This document shows positions 43,500-51,045 of a stretch of DNA of 64,000 nt, in pieces (positions within the stretch are counted from its first letter, which is position 1; every line of letters begins with the position of its first letter). The notes beneath the pieces were generated by a model. The model saw nothing but the letters and a program-made list of their open reading frames with translations. It was not told the origin of the DNA and made no database searches. Location: NCBI RefSeq assembly GCF_008330945.1, contig NZ_CP043489.1, forward strand, positions 4,909,501-4,973,500, written 5' to 3'. A program made the position numbers and the translations under genes. This stretch comes from Labrys sp. KNU-23 (lineage in GTDB: Bacteria; Pseudomonadota; Alphaproteobacteria; Rhizobiales; Labraceae).

Positions 43500-44255
43500 A
43501 TGCAGCGTTTTGATCATGACGGCGTCGAAATCGCCTATATCGACGAGGGGGAGGGCGAGCCCATCCTCCTCATTCACGGCTTCGGTTCGAATCATCAGGT
43601 GAACTGGGTCGGCACCGGCTGGGTCGACCTGCTCACCAGGCAGGGCCGGCGTGTGATCGCCTTCGACAATCGCGGCCATGGCGAGTCCTCCAAGCTCTAC
43701 GATCCCGCTGCCTACCATCCTGCCGCGATGGCGGGGGATGCCGTCGCGCTGCTCGACCATCTGCGCATCGGCTCGTCGACGGTGATGGGCTATTCCATGG
43801 GCGCCCGCATCACGGGCTTCCTGGCGCTCGAGCATCCCCAGCGCGTGGATGCGGTGATCTTCGGCGGCCTGGGCGTGCGGCTCGTACAGGGCGAGGCCCT
43901 GCCACCCACCATCGCTGCGGCCATGGAGGCCCCCTCGCTCGACGACGTGCCGGATCCGATCGGGCGGATGTTCCGCGCCTTTGCCGACAAGAGCGGCGCG
44001 GACCGGCGGGCCCTGGCGGCCTGCATCCGCGGCTCGCGGGTCCAGCTCAATCCGGCCGAGGTCGCGAGGATCCTGCAGCCGACCCTGATCGCCGTCGGCA
44101 CGCGCGACCCGATCGCCGGCTCCGCGCAGGATCTGGCCGCGATGATGCCCAATGCCGCCGTGCTCGACATTCCCAACCGCGATCACAACCCGGCCGTCGG
44201 CGACAAGGTCTACAAGCAAGGCGTTTTGGCATTCCTCGCAGAGCAGGGCGTCTAA
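43500..44255 (+). CDS. Alpha/beta-fold hydrolase
   Basis: A 251-residue cytoplasmic hydrolase with a complete catalytic triad: nucleophile Ser in VMGYSMGARI, Asp in VGTRDPIAG and His in NRDHNPAVGD. The oxyanion region is LLIHGFGSNH, and FDNRGHGES precedes the nucleophile elbow. No cap-domain feature indicates the substrate; esterase, lactonase or dehalogenase activities are all possible. It is divergent from the zinc-finger gene and upstream of cysE by 71 nt. Confidence 0.92.
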   Translation: MQRFDHDGVEIAYIDEGEGEPILLIHGFGSNHQVNWVGTGWVDLLTRQGRRVIAFDNRGHGESSKLYDPAAYHPAAMAGDAVALLDHLRIGSSTVMGYSMGARITGFLALEHPQRVDAVIFGGLGVRLVQGEALPPTIAAAMEAPSLDDVPDPIGRMFRAFADKSGADRRALAACIRGSRVQLNPAEVARILQPTLIAVGTRDPIAGSAQDLAAMMPNAAVLDIPNRDHNPAVGDKVYKQGVLAFLAEQGV

Positions 44256-44326
44256 ATGAACATTGGCACTGTCGGCATCACTGCGCTAAAAAGGAAGGAG
44301 ATACCTTCCATTCAGCGGATTGGCAG

Positions 44327-45181
44327 ATGAATCAGTCGAAGCGCCTGGTTTCCCATGGGCTTGAGGTCGTCGACCCGGTATGGAGCCGGATCAGGTCGGA
44401 AGCCGAAGCCGTCACCCATGCCGAGCCGCAGCTTTCCAGCTTCATCTTCGCCAATATCCTGCAGCTCAATTCGCTGGAAAGTGCCGTGGTGCAGCGCATC
44501 GCCTCGCGGCTCGATCATTCGGACATGCCGGCGACCCTGATCGCCCAGGCCTATGGCAAGGCGCTGGAGGCCGATCCGAGCATCGCCTCGGCCATCCGTG
44601 CCGACATTGCGGCGGTGATCGATCGCGACCCGGCTGCCAATCGCTATATCGAGCCGATCCTCTATTTCAAGGGCTTCCATGCCCTGCAGACCCACCGCCT
44701 GGCCCATTGGCTCTGGAAGTCGGGGCGCAGGGATTTCGCGCTCTATCTGCAGAGCCGTTCCTCGGCCGTGTTCCAGTGCGACATCAATCCCAACGTGCCG
44801 ATCGGGCGCGGCGTCTTCCTCGACCATGCCACCGGCCTGGTGGTGGGCGAGACGGCGGTGATCGGCGACGACGTCTCCATCCTGCAGGATGTGACGTTGG
44901 GCGGCACCGGCAAGGAGACGGGCGATCGCCATCCCAAGATCGCCCGCGGCGTGATGATCGGCGCCGGCGCCAAGATCCTCGGCAATATCGAGATCGGTCA
45001 ATGCGCCCGCGTGGCGGCCGGTTCCGTGGTGCTCAAGGCGGTGCCGCGCAACACCACGGTGGCCGGCGTGCCGGCCCGCGTGGTCGGGGAGGCGGGCTGC
45101 GCCGAACCGTCGCGCAGCATGGACCAGATCCTGCACGGCCCGCTGCCGGACGACATCTTCTGGCACGACGTCGGGTTATAA
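44327..45181 (+). CDS. cysE: Serine O-acetyltransferase
   Basis: A 284-residue enzyme making O-acetylserine from serine and acetyl-CoA, the first step of cysteine synthesis. The N-terminal SATase domain (WSRIRSEAEAVTHAEPQLSS, FHALQTHRLAHWLW) is followed by left-handed beta-helix hexapeptide repeats (IGRGVFLDHATGLVVGETAV, LQDVTLGGTG, RVAAGSVVLKAVPRNTTVAG). The catalytic His lies in LDHATG. Length is normal. Confidence 0.95.
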   Translation: MNQSKRLVSHGLEVVDPVWSRIRSEAEAVTHAEPQLSSFIFANILQLNSLESAVVQRIASRLDHSDMPATLIAQAYGKALEADPSIASAIRADIAAVIDRDPAANRYIEPILYFKGFHALQTHRLAHWLWKSGRRDFALYLQSRSSAVFQCDINPNVPIGRGVFLDHATGLVVGETAVIGDDVSILQDVTLGGTGKETGDRHPKIARGVMIGAGAKILGNIEIGQCARVAAGSVVLKAVPRNTTVAGVPARVVGEAGCAEPSRSMDQILHGPLPDDIFWHDVGL

Positions 45182-45209
45182 GCTCTCGTGTCGGAAGCCC
45201 TCTGCAGGC

Positions 45210-45252
45210 GCCGAATTCTTGCGACGGCAGAATACGACGGTGAGAATTCGGC
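45210..45252. promoter_or_regulatory. 10-bp inverted repeat downstream of cysE
   Basis: GCCGAATTCT (45210-45219) faces AGAATTCGGC (45243-45252) with a 23-nt loop, about 30 nt after the cysE stop. No T-run follows. It could be a weak terminator or a mRNA 3'-end stabiliser. Confidence 0.35.
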
Positions 45253-45341
45253 ATCTTCAGCGAGGCGGAAGGCTGTCGGAAGAATCGGGAATCCTGAGAC
45301 TACGGTCCCCCCGCGGGATTCGTTACCAGCGCTCTGCCGGG

Positions 45342-46277
45342 CTATGGCCATCCCATCGGGAAGGATAGATCCGGATAAAGTCGCGCCATGACAGCGCGCC
45401 TCATTGCGATCGCGAGGAGGTCGTGAAAGATCTTTAGAGCATGCCCTGCGTCCGCAGATGTGAGCCAACCGTCCGCAAGACGCCAACGACAAAAAAATAG
45501 CCAATTGAGGTCATGTCGGCGTGCGAATTCCAGGCTTTTTTGTGCCTGGTCGACCGTCTCGGGTGGGCGGATTCGGGCATTTGCCCCAAATGTGGCGCGC
45601 AGTTCTTCGTACGATGCTGCACTGCGTTCCACCGATGCCATCAAGTCCACCTCGGTGATCGTTACAATCCGATCCATTTCGGTGCGAATATCTTCCGGCA
45701 ATGTATCGACGGCCCGCACAGCGGCGTCGACAAAGCGAGGGTCGGAGGTGACATCTATATCCCATTCCTCGGGGAGATGGCGCCACAGAATGGTTTCCGC
45801 AGCCTTGCTCCAGCGGCCATTCTCGATCAAGCCGAGTGACTGCAGGACGGACAGCACATCCGGCGCGGCATGAGCGAGACCAAGACCCCAACCTGCGCCA
45901 ATGTTTGGCGCAGGCGGAGGTGCCGCGCCGCCTGTGACATAAGTCGTCAAGCCGCCCGGATTGGGGCGAGGGGAGATATTCCCGTCTGGAAGGCGATATG
46001 TAAGCAAATGCTGTTGCGTCGCCAGGCTGAGAACGACAACACATATATCATCCCAACGAGGCAAAACATCCGGCAACCGAGGGGGTTTGCGTGCAACGGC
46101 GCCATACACGGCTGCATCGGCTTGGCCAAGCGCTATAAGCGCGCTGCAAGCGAACTGATAGGCCGTCAGGGACATATCTTCCCAGCCCTCCCGCTTTTCC
46201 TGGGAACGAGGGAGGTTTCGCAAGAGGAAGGCGATGGCGTCCATTGCCCAATCGACGGCAAGGTGGGGCTCGTTCAA
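45342..46277 (-). CDS. Hypothetical protein coupled to fosX
   Basis: A 311-residue soluble protein I do not recognise. The start is TTG at 46277, overlapping the fosX stop (TTGA), so translation is coupled. The sequence is helix-rich with few cysteines; visible stretches include WAMDAIAFLLRNLPRSQEKR, a Pro/Gly-rich centre (GGLTTYVTGGAAPPPAPNIG), WSKAAETILWRHLPEEWDID and a C-terminal LKIFHDLLAIAMRRAVMARL. Codon use is less GC-biased than in neighbours, suggesting it came in with fosX. No function is proposed. Confidence 0.75.
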   Translation of the reverse strand: MNEPHLAVDWAMDAIAFLLRNLPRSQEKREGWEDMSLTAYQFACSALIALGQADAAVYGAVARKPPRLPDVLPRWDDICVVVLSLATQQHLLTYRLPDGNISPRPNPGGLTTYVTGGAAPPPAPNIGAGWGLGLAHAAPDVLSVLQSLGLIENGRWSKAAETILWRHLPEEWDIDVTSDPRFVDAAVRAVDTLPEDIRTEMDRIVTITEVDLMASVERSAASYEELRATFGANARIRPPETVDQAQKSLEFARRHDLNWLFFCRWRLADGWLTSADAGHALKIFHDLLAIAMRRAVMARLYPDLSFPMGWP

Positions 46278-46738
46278 TTCGCCGGTTCCTTCCGTCCGTG
46301 TGGCGGGGGGATGGCTATTGTGAGACCTTGGGCATAGCGGTTCAAACGTTCTTCGAGAGTCCCTGTGTGCAGCTCGAACATATGGTTGTCGTCATCATAG
46401 AAATAGATTGATTGCCCCTCACCATGGACACGTGATCGCCCTTCCCGAACTTCAAGGCCGATTGCGCAAATACGCTGCAAATAATCCTCAAAGTCATCTG
46501 TAGCGATCTTGAAAGCCACATGATTATAAGTCCGCGACGGAAGCGGATCGCCTTCCATCGTGGCAATCCATATTGGTCCATCGCCATCTCCGATGAGGAA
46601 AAAGCGCTCCTTTGAGAGAGAAAACATTTCCAAACCGCTATCATAGACCTTCCGGGCATCGAAAATCCTCTCGAGAATTTCCTGCATGCGATCAAGGTCG
46701 CGTACGATGAACGTCATGTGACTCAGGCCCTGGACCAA
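46274..46738 (-). CDS. fosX: FosX-type fosfomycin epoxide hydrolase
   Basis: A 154-residue VOC-superfamily metalloenzyme that opens the epoxide of fosfomycin with water. The fit to FosX is close: GLSHMTFIVRDLDRMQEIL, SLSKERFFLIGDGDG, IATMEGDPLPSRTYNHVAFK, SIYFYDDDNHMFELHTGTLE then ERLNRY. With the TTG start at 46738 (AGGAG six nt upstream) the metal ligand is His7 and the FosX-specific general base is Glu44, both at their published numbers; the other ligands are His73 and Glu122. The C-terminus is about 20 residues longer than usual. Coupled to an unknown gene downstream. Confidence 0.92.
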   Translation of the reverse strand: MVQGLSHMTFIVRDLDRMQEILERIFDARKVYDSGLEMFSLSKERFFLIGDGDGPIWIATMEGDPLPSRTYNHVAFKIATDDFEDYLQRICAIGLEVREGRSRVHGEGQSIYFYDDDNHMFELHTGTLEERLNRYAQGLTIAIPPPHGRKEPAN

Positions 46739-47002
46739 ATGTTTCTCCTGTCCCGAAGAGAGATTCTGGCTGATGTACTTTCGTTTATATCTCGCACAAA
46801 GCGGCAATTTCGGGTTTGAGCTCAGCGATATTCTCGTACGTGTGCTGGTCGCCGACCCGATGTCGTCATTGCTGAGGCAGCGCTTTCCCCGACTTAGATA
46901 CCTCCCTGGCCCGCATTCTCTTGCGAAGCGAGCCCTGGCATGGCAAAGCGCGAGGATGGCGGGGCGGCAAAGCCGCCCGGCGCATTCAACCGAGGAAGTC
47001 CA

Positions 47003-47215
47003 GTGGACAAGAAAGACATGCAGCGTGTCGAAGCCTATCTTCGACGCACCTTCGGCAATGCCACCATTCGCGTCGTGCCTCGCGCCCGCAAGACCGACAG
47101 CGCGGAAGTCTATATCGGCGAGGAGTCGATCGGCCTGGTCTCCGAGGACAAGGAAGACGGCGAGACCTCCTACGATTTCCATATGGCGATCCTCGACATC
47201 GATCTCGAGGACTGA
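47003..47215 (+). CDS. DUF3126 family protein
   Basis: A 70-residue protein matching the small alphaproteobacterial DUF3126 family: VEAYLRRTFGNATIRVVPRA, SAEVYIGEESIGLVSEDKED and the end YDFHMAILDIDLED. A GTG at 47003 with AGGA 6 nt upstream gives the family length; an ATG at 46940 would add about 21 atypical residues. The function is unknown. It is followed by a palindromic repeat and the gamma-carbonic anhydrase gene; this pairing may be conserved. Confidence 0.88.
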   Translation: MDKKDMQRVEAYLRRTFGNATIRVVPRARKTDSAEVYIGEESIGLVSEDKEDGETSYDFHMAILDIDLED

Positions 47216-47224
47216 CCGGCCATT

Positions 47225-47338
47225 TCCGGGATCGCAGGCGTTCTCGCCTGCATCTTCCCGGTTCTGCGGCCGCACGATGTCCAAGGGCAGGCAATCGCGA
47301 CATGCGAGCATGTCGCTGAGACGCCTGCGATCCCGGGA
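47225..47338. repeat. Palindromic intergenic repeat, family D, copy 2
   Basis: CCGGGATCGCAGGCGT (47226-47241) and ACGCCTGCGATCCCGG (47321-47336) are exactly complementary over 16 bp, with about 80 nt between that hold smaller symmetric parts. The arms resemble the element at 33092-33163. It fills most of the spacer between DUF3126 and the carbonic anhydrase gene. Confidence 0.7.
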
Positions 47339-47351
47339 ACGGAACCCTGCC

Positions 47352-47882
47352 ATGCCTCTCTATGCGCTCGACGATATCGCGCCATCCGTGCCGGCCGACG
47401 GCCGCTATTGGCTCGCTCCCGACGCACGGGTCGTCGGCCGGGTCATTCTGGGCGAGGACGCCAATATCTGGTTCGGCGCGGTGCTGCGCGGCGACAATGA
47501 GCCGATGACCATCGGTGCGCGTTCCAATATCCAGGACGGTGCCGTGCTGCATTCCGATCCCGGCTTTCCCCTCACCATCGGCGAGGATTGCACGGTCGGC
47601 CATGCTGCCATCCTGCATGGCTGCACCATCGGCGCCGGCAGCCTGATCGGCATGGGGGCTACCATCCTGAACGGCGCGCGCATCGGGAAGGGCTGCCTGG
47701 TGGGCGCCAACGCGCTGGTCACCGAGGGCAAGGAATTTCCGGATCATTCTCTGATCGTCGGTTCGCCGGCGCGGGTGCTTCGCACTCTCGACGAGGAAAG
47801 CGTTGCCAGGCTGAAGCAGTCGTCAGCGCATTACGTCGCCAATGCCAAGCGCTTCGCCAAGGGGCTGAAGAGGGTGGATTGA
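47352..47882 (+). CDS. Gamma-carbonic anhydrase family protein (left-handed beta-helix)
   Basis: A 176-residue trimeric left-handed beta-helix protein of the YrdA/PaaY gamma-carbonic-anhydrase-like group. It shows hexapeptide repeats and metal-site histidines: IWFGAVLRGDNEPMTIGARS, NIQDGAVLHSDPG, CTVGHAAILHGCTIGAGSLI then GMGATILNGARIGKGCLVGA. Members bind Zn/Fe, but many lack measurable carbonic anhydrase activity. The ATG at 47352 lacks an obvious strong ribosome site. Confidence 0.92.
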   Translation: MPLYALDDIAPSVPADGRYWLAPDARVVGRVILGEDANIWFGAVLRGDNEPMTIGARSNIQDGAVLHSDPGFPLTIGEDCTVGHAAILHGCTIGAGSLIGMGATILNGARIGKGCLVGANALVTEGKEFPDHSLIVGSPARVLRTLDEESVARLKQSSAHYVANAKRFAKGLKRVD

Positions 47883-47909
47883 GTCCTCGCCGCGCATCCG
47901 GAAAGAGCT

Positions 47910-48563
47910 TCAGTTGCCCTTGGCCGACACGATGGAGGTGGTCTGCGTGTCGCCGAGCGAGACCCAGGCATTCTGGTCGGACTGCGACTGGCGCTTGACG
48001 TAGCGATAACCGGTGGCGCGCCAGGACAGGATCTTGGCTTCCTGGTTGTCGAGCACGAACTCGCCGCGGTCGGTCTTCACCATCAACACGGCGTGACCTT
48101 CGTTCTTCTTGTCACGCACCACGGTGATCAGCAGGGCCGAGCGTGGCCAGCCGGCATCGATCAGCAATTTGCGCTTGAGCAGGACATAGTCCTCGCAATC
48201 GCCCTTGCCATTGGTGGGGTAGGCCCACCATTCGACCTTGCCGTAATTATCGAGATCGGTGACCGGCTTTACCGATTTGTTGACCTGGTCGTTCAAGGCG
48301 ATCAGATCCTTCCAGGCCTGGCGCGAGAGCACGATGTCGCGTGCTTCCTGCGAGCCCGACTTGCAATCGGCCGGATTGTCCTTGCAGAACTGCAGATAAC
48401 CGGACGGCGGCGTGGTGACATCGCCCACGGGAGCATAGATCGGCATGGCGCTGTGGCCGGCGGCAGCAGCCTGCGAATGCGGCAGTACCGCCGTTGCGAG
48501 CGCCATGGCCGCAATAGGGGCCATTCGGCTCAAATTCGACCTGATCCTGATCCCGAAGCGCAT
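47910..48563 (-). CDS. Transglutaminase-like cysteine peptidase, BTLCP family
   Basis: A 217-residue exported protein (signal region LSRMAPIAAMALATAVLPHS followed by QAAAAG) of the bacterial transglutaminase-like cysteine proteinase family (PF06035). The triad is present: Cys in NGKGDCEDYVLLKRKLL, His in NEGHAVLMVKTD and Asp in EFVLDNQEAKI. Related LapG-type enzymes cleave adhesins, but stand-alone rhizobial BTLCPs are uncharacterised. The start ATG at 48563 (MRFGIRIRS) is preferred; a longer ORF to 48737 would place the signal peptide internally. Confidence 0.88.
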   Translation of the reverse strand: MRFGIRIRSNLSRMAPIAAMALATAVLPHSQAAAAGHSAMPIYAPVGDVTTPPSGYLQFCKDNPADCKSGSQEARDIVLSRQAWKDLIALNDQVNKSVKPVTDLDNYGKVEWWAYPTNGKGDCEDYVLLKRKLLIDAGWPRSALLITVVRDKKNEGHAVLMVKTDRGEFVLDNQEAKILSWRATGYRYVKRQSQSDQNAWVSLGDTQTTSIVSAKGN

Positions 48564-48845
48564 CACAATCTTCAGACCCGTTTTGCCCGCCACCGGATGT
48601 TTACCCAGAGAGCAGGGCCAATTACCCGTTCCCGACGTCAACTTCGCACAAGGGCAGGGGCCGCACAACGCTCTTGCCGCAGAAAAAACAAGATCAACGC
48701 GGGGTGCTGGATGTCGTAACTCTTTGAAAATATTCATGTTAACGCTGGATTAACCACGATTTCCCGTTTTCCGCCGGCGGTTGGCAACAAGGGGAAGCGT
48801 GGCGCGATTGCCACGGTTTGGTCACCTTTACCGACTGCGATTTGG

Positions 48846-49712
48846 TTAATGGCGAGGCGCTTCGATACCGATATTGTCGATGAGGCGGGTTGCCCCCAGC
48901 CGGGCCGCCACCAGCAATCGCACGGGCTCCTCCGTGGGCCCGGTGATCGGGGCCAAGCTCACCGCCTGCCGTGCCTCCAGATAGTCGAGCTCGAAACCCC
49001 CGGCCGTGATCGCGTTGCGCCCGGATGCCAAGGTGGCCTCGAGGTCGGCGCCTTTGACCAGGGCATCGGCAACCTGCCTGAGGGTACGATGCAGGAGGGG
49101 AGCCCGGGCTCGCTGTTCCGGCGCGAGATAGCGGTTGCGTGACGACATCGCCAATCCATCGGCTTCACGCACGGTCGGCACGCCGACAACCGTGGTCGGC
49201 AAGTCGAGGTCGCGCGCCATCTGGGTGACGACGCAAAGCTGCTGATAGTCCTTCTCGCCGAACAGGGCGAAGTCGGCGCCGCTTTGGCAGAACAGCTTGG
49301 CCACCACCGTCGCCACGCCGGCGAAATGGCCGGGGCGGAAGCGGTCTTCCAGCCCGGCCTGCGCCGGCCCGGCAACCGAAACGGTGGTGGCAAAGCCCTG
49401 CGGATAGATCTGGCTGGCATCCGGCGCGAACAGGAGATCGCAGCCGACATCCCGCAGCCTGGCGAGGTCCGCCGCCTCGGTACGGGGATATTTGGCAAGA
49501 TCCTCGGTCGGTGCGAACTGGGTCGGATTGACGAAGATCGTGGCCACCACCCGGCTTGCCCGTTGGCGGGCCTGTCGCACCAGGGTGATATGGCCGTCAT
49601 GCAGGGCGCCCATGGTCGGCACCAGGGCGACCGTCTCCTGCACCTCGCGAAAGCGCTTCACGGCCCGGCGCAACTCCGCCACGGTTCGAACCACCAGGGT
49701 TTGGCGTGCCAT
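48846..49712 (-). CDS. panC: Pantoate--beta-alanine ligase (pantothenate synthetase)
   Basis: A 288-residue ATP-dependent enzyme that joins pantoate and beta-alanine in pantothenate and CoA synthesis. Hallmarks: VPTMGALHDGHITLVRQA (HIGH-like), IFVNPTQFAPTEDLAKYPRT, RPGHFAGVATVVAKLF, FGEKDYQQL and VREADGLAMSSRNRYL (KMSKS-like SSRN). Length is normal. panB, often adjacent, is not in the window. Confidence 0.96.
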   Translation of the reverse strand: MARQTLVVRTVAELRRAVKRFREVQETVALVPTMGALHDGHITLVRQARQRASRVVATIFVNPTQFAPTEDLAKYPRTEAADLARLRDVGCDLLFAPDASQIYPQGFATTVSVAGPAQAGLEDRFRPGHFAGVATVVAKLFCQSGADFALFGEKDYQQLCVVTQMARDLDLPTTVVGVPTVREADGLAMSSRNRYLAPEQRARAPLLHRTLRQVADALVKGADLEATLASGRNAITAGGFELDYLEARQAVSLAPITGPTEEPVRLLVAARLGATRLIDNIGIEAPRH

Positions 49713-49757
49713 CCCTTACTCCGCAGATCCATCATGTCGCATTTGCTTGACCAGGGC

Positions 49758-49842
49758 TCTAGAGCGTCCTGCGATTAATCGCAAAGACGCGTTGAACCAA
49801 AGAGTTTGAGCAAAGCCACGTTTCCGTTTAAACGCGCTTTGC
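49758..49842. repeat. Dispersed palindromic intergenic repeat, family A, copy 3
   Basis: AGAGCGTCCTGCGATTAATC, GCAAAGACGC, AGAGTTTGAGCAAAGC and GTTTAAACGCGCTTTGC are related to family-A modules, in the reverse order to copies 1 and 2. It lies just upstream of the DnaJ-domain gene and covers a false upstream start. Confidence 0.65.
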
Positions 49843-49901
49843 TTCCGGAACGCTCAACTGGCAAGATTCGGATTCATCGCTGTTTCGCAGATCGGATAGA
49901 A

Positions 49902-50600
49902 GTGGGCCAGCTTATTTTCGCATGCGTGGTGCTGTTCTGCCTATGGCCGTTTCTCAAGCCGGGCATGTTGTCGAAGACCCCGGTTCTGGACAGCTTGTTG
50001 CGGCGTGGCGGCAGTTTCCTCGCCTTTGCCTTCGGCCTTTATCTGCTGACGCGCGGCGTCTGGGGCATGGGGCTGCCCTTGCTGCTTCTGGCCGCAGGCA
50101 TGCGCGGCTGGTTGCCGCAATTGCCGGATGGCGTCATTCCGGGATCGGCGACGAGACCAAGCTCGGTGCGGACAGCAGATCTGGTGATCATGCTGGATTC
50201 CAACAGGCAGCCGGTGGATGGGCAGGTCATTCGCGGGCGATTTTCCGGCCGGCGCCTTTCGGCCATGCAGGCAGGGGAACTGATGCAATTGCGAGCGGAG
50301 ATCGCCGCCGACTTTGTCGGTCGTTCAATCCTTGAAGCTTATCTGGACCGCAGGCTTGCCGGCTGGCGTGAACACTTCAAGGATGATGCGCACGCGAGGG
50401 GCTTCGGAACGGCGGCGTCCGACGCGATGACCAAGCAGGAAGCCTACCAGATCCTTGGGGTGAAGCCGGGGGCGAGCGCCCAGGAAATTCGTGGAGCGCA
50501 CCGGGCGCTCATGAAGAAAATCCATCCCGATAAGGGGGGCACGACGCAGATGGCTGCTCGTGTCAACCGGGCCAGGGACGTGCTTCTTGAAGGCCATTGA
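49902..50600 (+). CDS. Membrane-anchored DnaJ-domain (J-domain) protein
   Basis: A protein of about 232 residues with one or two N-terminal membrane spans (LIFACVVLFCLWPFLKPGML; LAFAFGLYLLTRGVWGMGLP), a linker, and a C-terminal J-domain: KQEAYQILGVKPGASAQEIR with the essential HPD in KKIHPDKGG. The topology resembles TIM14/Pam18-like and DjlA-like cochaperones that recruit DnaK to the membrane. A GTG at 49902 after GGATAGAA is chosen; the longer ORF from 49806 runs through a repeat element. Confidence 0.85.
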   Translation: MGQLIFACVVLFCLWPFLKPGMLSKTPVLDSLLRRGGSFLAFAFGLYLLTRGVWGMGLPLLLLAAGMRGWLPQLPDGVIPGSATRPSSVRTADLVIMLDSNRQPVDGQVIRGRFSGRRLSAMQAGELMQLRAEIAADFVGRSILEAYLDRRLAGWREHFKDDAHARGFGTAASDAMTKQEAYQILGVKPGASAQEIRGAHRALMKKIHPDKGGTTQMAARVNRARDVLLEGH

Positions 50601-50690
50601 CGCTAACTCCACCGAACTTGCTCGGTTCTGACGATGCTTGAGCGTCGCAGAACATGGTTACGCAACGATTAAGCTTGCGACCTTTTCCCT

Positions 50691-50916
50691 GAGCAAAGTG
50701 CGTTCCGGCGAAAGCCGCTTTTATCCTGGGGCCAACGGCGTTCAAGACTGAACGCTTGCTTGCTCCAAGCCGTGGGCTGGAAATGTCTTTGCGTTCCTTG
50801 AGACTAAAGCGTTTTGTGATTTGAATGAATCACGTCAAATCGCAAAGACGTTTCGAACCAAAGAGTTAGAGCAAATGAGCGTTCACGCCTGAACACGCTT
50901 TGCTCTAAGCGAAATC
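50691..50916. repeat. Dispersed intergenic repeat, family A, compound copy 4
   Basis: The 445-nt gap (50601-51045) holds at least two joined family-A units: GAGCAAAGTGCGTTCCGG ... GAACGCTTGCTTGCTC, then AAAGCGTTTTGTGATTTGA, CGTCAAATCGCAAAGACG and AGAGCAAATGAGCGTTCACG facing GAACACGCTTTGCTCT. The units are in opposite orientation, as if one element inserted next to another. No gene is seen in the gap. Confidence 0.7.
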
Positions 50917-51045
50917 GCAGGGTGCCTTGTTTATCGCCCCCTTGCTTTGCGCCTTCCGTGTGAAAGCGCAATTCCCGCAAAACAAAGGCGCGGCCTGTCC
51001 GAAGAAGGCCGCGCCTGAACGGGGGTACTTGTTCTGGCCGAAGGA

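Noticed and set aside
46739..47353. An upstream extension of FosX to 47353
   Set aside because: It would overlap DUF3126 on the other strand and has no VOC similarity; the TTG start with AGGAG gives exact FosX residue numbering.
49806..49901. An ATG-initiated N-terminal extension of the DnaJ-domain gene
   Set aside because: It runs through a family-A repeat and has no family similarity; the GTG at 49902 after a GGA site gives a normal membrane-anchored J-protein.
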